This document shows, piece by piece, positions 5,301 through 5,483 of a DNA stretch of 5,483 bases. The notes beneath the pieces are model-generated. The model was not told the DNA's origin. It did no database searches and was given only the letters and a program-made list of their open reading frames with translations. Made by a program: the position numbers and the translations under genes. Source of the stretch: JAFNGF01 sp964567045 (lineage in GTDB: Bacteria; Planctomycetota; Phycisphaerae; Sedimentisphaerales; Anaerobacaceae). Every line of letters begins with the position of its first letter. Position 1 is the stretch's first letter. The stretch lies in NCBI GenBank assembly GCA_964567045.1, contig CAZMLE010000160.1, forward strand, positions 1-5,483. The letters are read 5' to 3'.

Positions 5301-5483
5301 GCATCCCCCAGCGGACAATAACTTCTGAACGTGCAGACCCAACGAGAGCACGCACTTTGATGCGGTTTTGGCGGGCGCAGTGCGTCATTCCGTTTAGACT
5401 AAAATAAATGAAAATTTATGTGAAAATATGAGACTGTAGCATCTTTACAGAGTTCCTTTCTATCCTGCTTTTCGCATTTGGCC
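5301..5483. other. non-coding 3' end of window with one weak inverted repeat
   Basis: No gene is seen in these 183 bases. ACGCACT (5350-5356) and AGTGCGT (5379-5385) are exact 7-bp inverted copies around a 22-base loop. No T-tract follows, so a terminator for the GH16 gene is doubtful. Further on, an A+T-rich patch contains ATAAAT-GAAA-ATTTAT (5404-5419). It may belong to the control region of a gene beyond the window, but no clear -35/-10 pair was found. Confidence 0.5.

Noticed and set aside
5391..5420. Promoter for a downstream gene in the A+T-rich patch
   Set aside because: TAAAAT at 5400-5405 could be a -10 box, but no -35-like hexamer lies at the right distance and no downstream gene is visible in the window.

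Overview
The window looks like bacterial chromosomal DNA from a Gram-negative polysaccharide degrader. It carries two exported carbohydrate-active enzymes, a LapA-type membrane protein, an SBBP (beta-propeller) repeat remnant, and intergenic DNA rich in GGGACAG-type repeats and short tandem repeats. This mix reminds me of Planctomycetota (Phycisphaerae or Sedimentisphaerales-like genomes). That is an impression from gene and repeat style. No rRNA or other marker gene is present to confirm it.

Layout, all genes on the + strand. (1) 1-1464: a small two-helix LapA-domain membrane protein (49-306), a short reading frame that resembles about half of an SBBP repeat (316-450), and a 336-residue exported or membrane-anchored protein of unknown function (454-1464). 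This part is visibly more A+T-rich than what follows. (2) 1465-1825: a gene-free stretch packed with repeats. It holds a 101-bp element with 19-bp terminal inverted repeats, bounded exactly by 11-bp direct repeats, and it sits inside a REP-like GGGACAG repeat. (3) 1826-2338: a GNAT acetyltransferase of the phosphinothricin-acetyltransferase-like branch. A second copy of the REP-like repeat follows it (2348-2378). That copy has no insertion and so works as an internal empty-site reference for the 101-bp element. (4) 2422-5300: a secreted family PL11 rhamnogalacturonan lyase and a secreted GH16 glycoside hydrolase. They are separated by 146 bp of heptamer-repeat and purine-rich low-complexity DNA, which also supplies the last dozen codons of the lyase. 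(5) 5301-5483: non-coding, with one weak inverted repeat.

Functionally, the two enzymes suggest a small polysaccharide-degradation locus. The PL11 enzyme should cut the rhamnose-galacturonate backbone of pectin rhamnogalacturonan I. The GH16 enzyme should cleave a beta-linked glucan or galactan whose identity the sequence does not settle. The other genes have no evident link to this pathway. The most unusual structure is the short inserted element in the 1509-1651 repeat; I see no clear novel multi-gene system.
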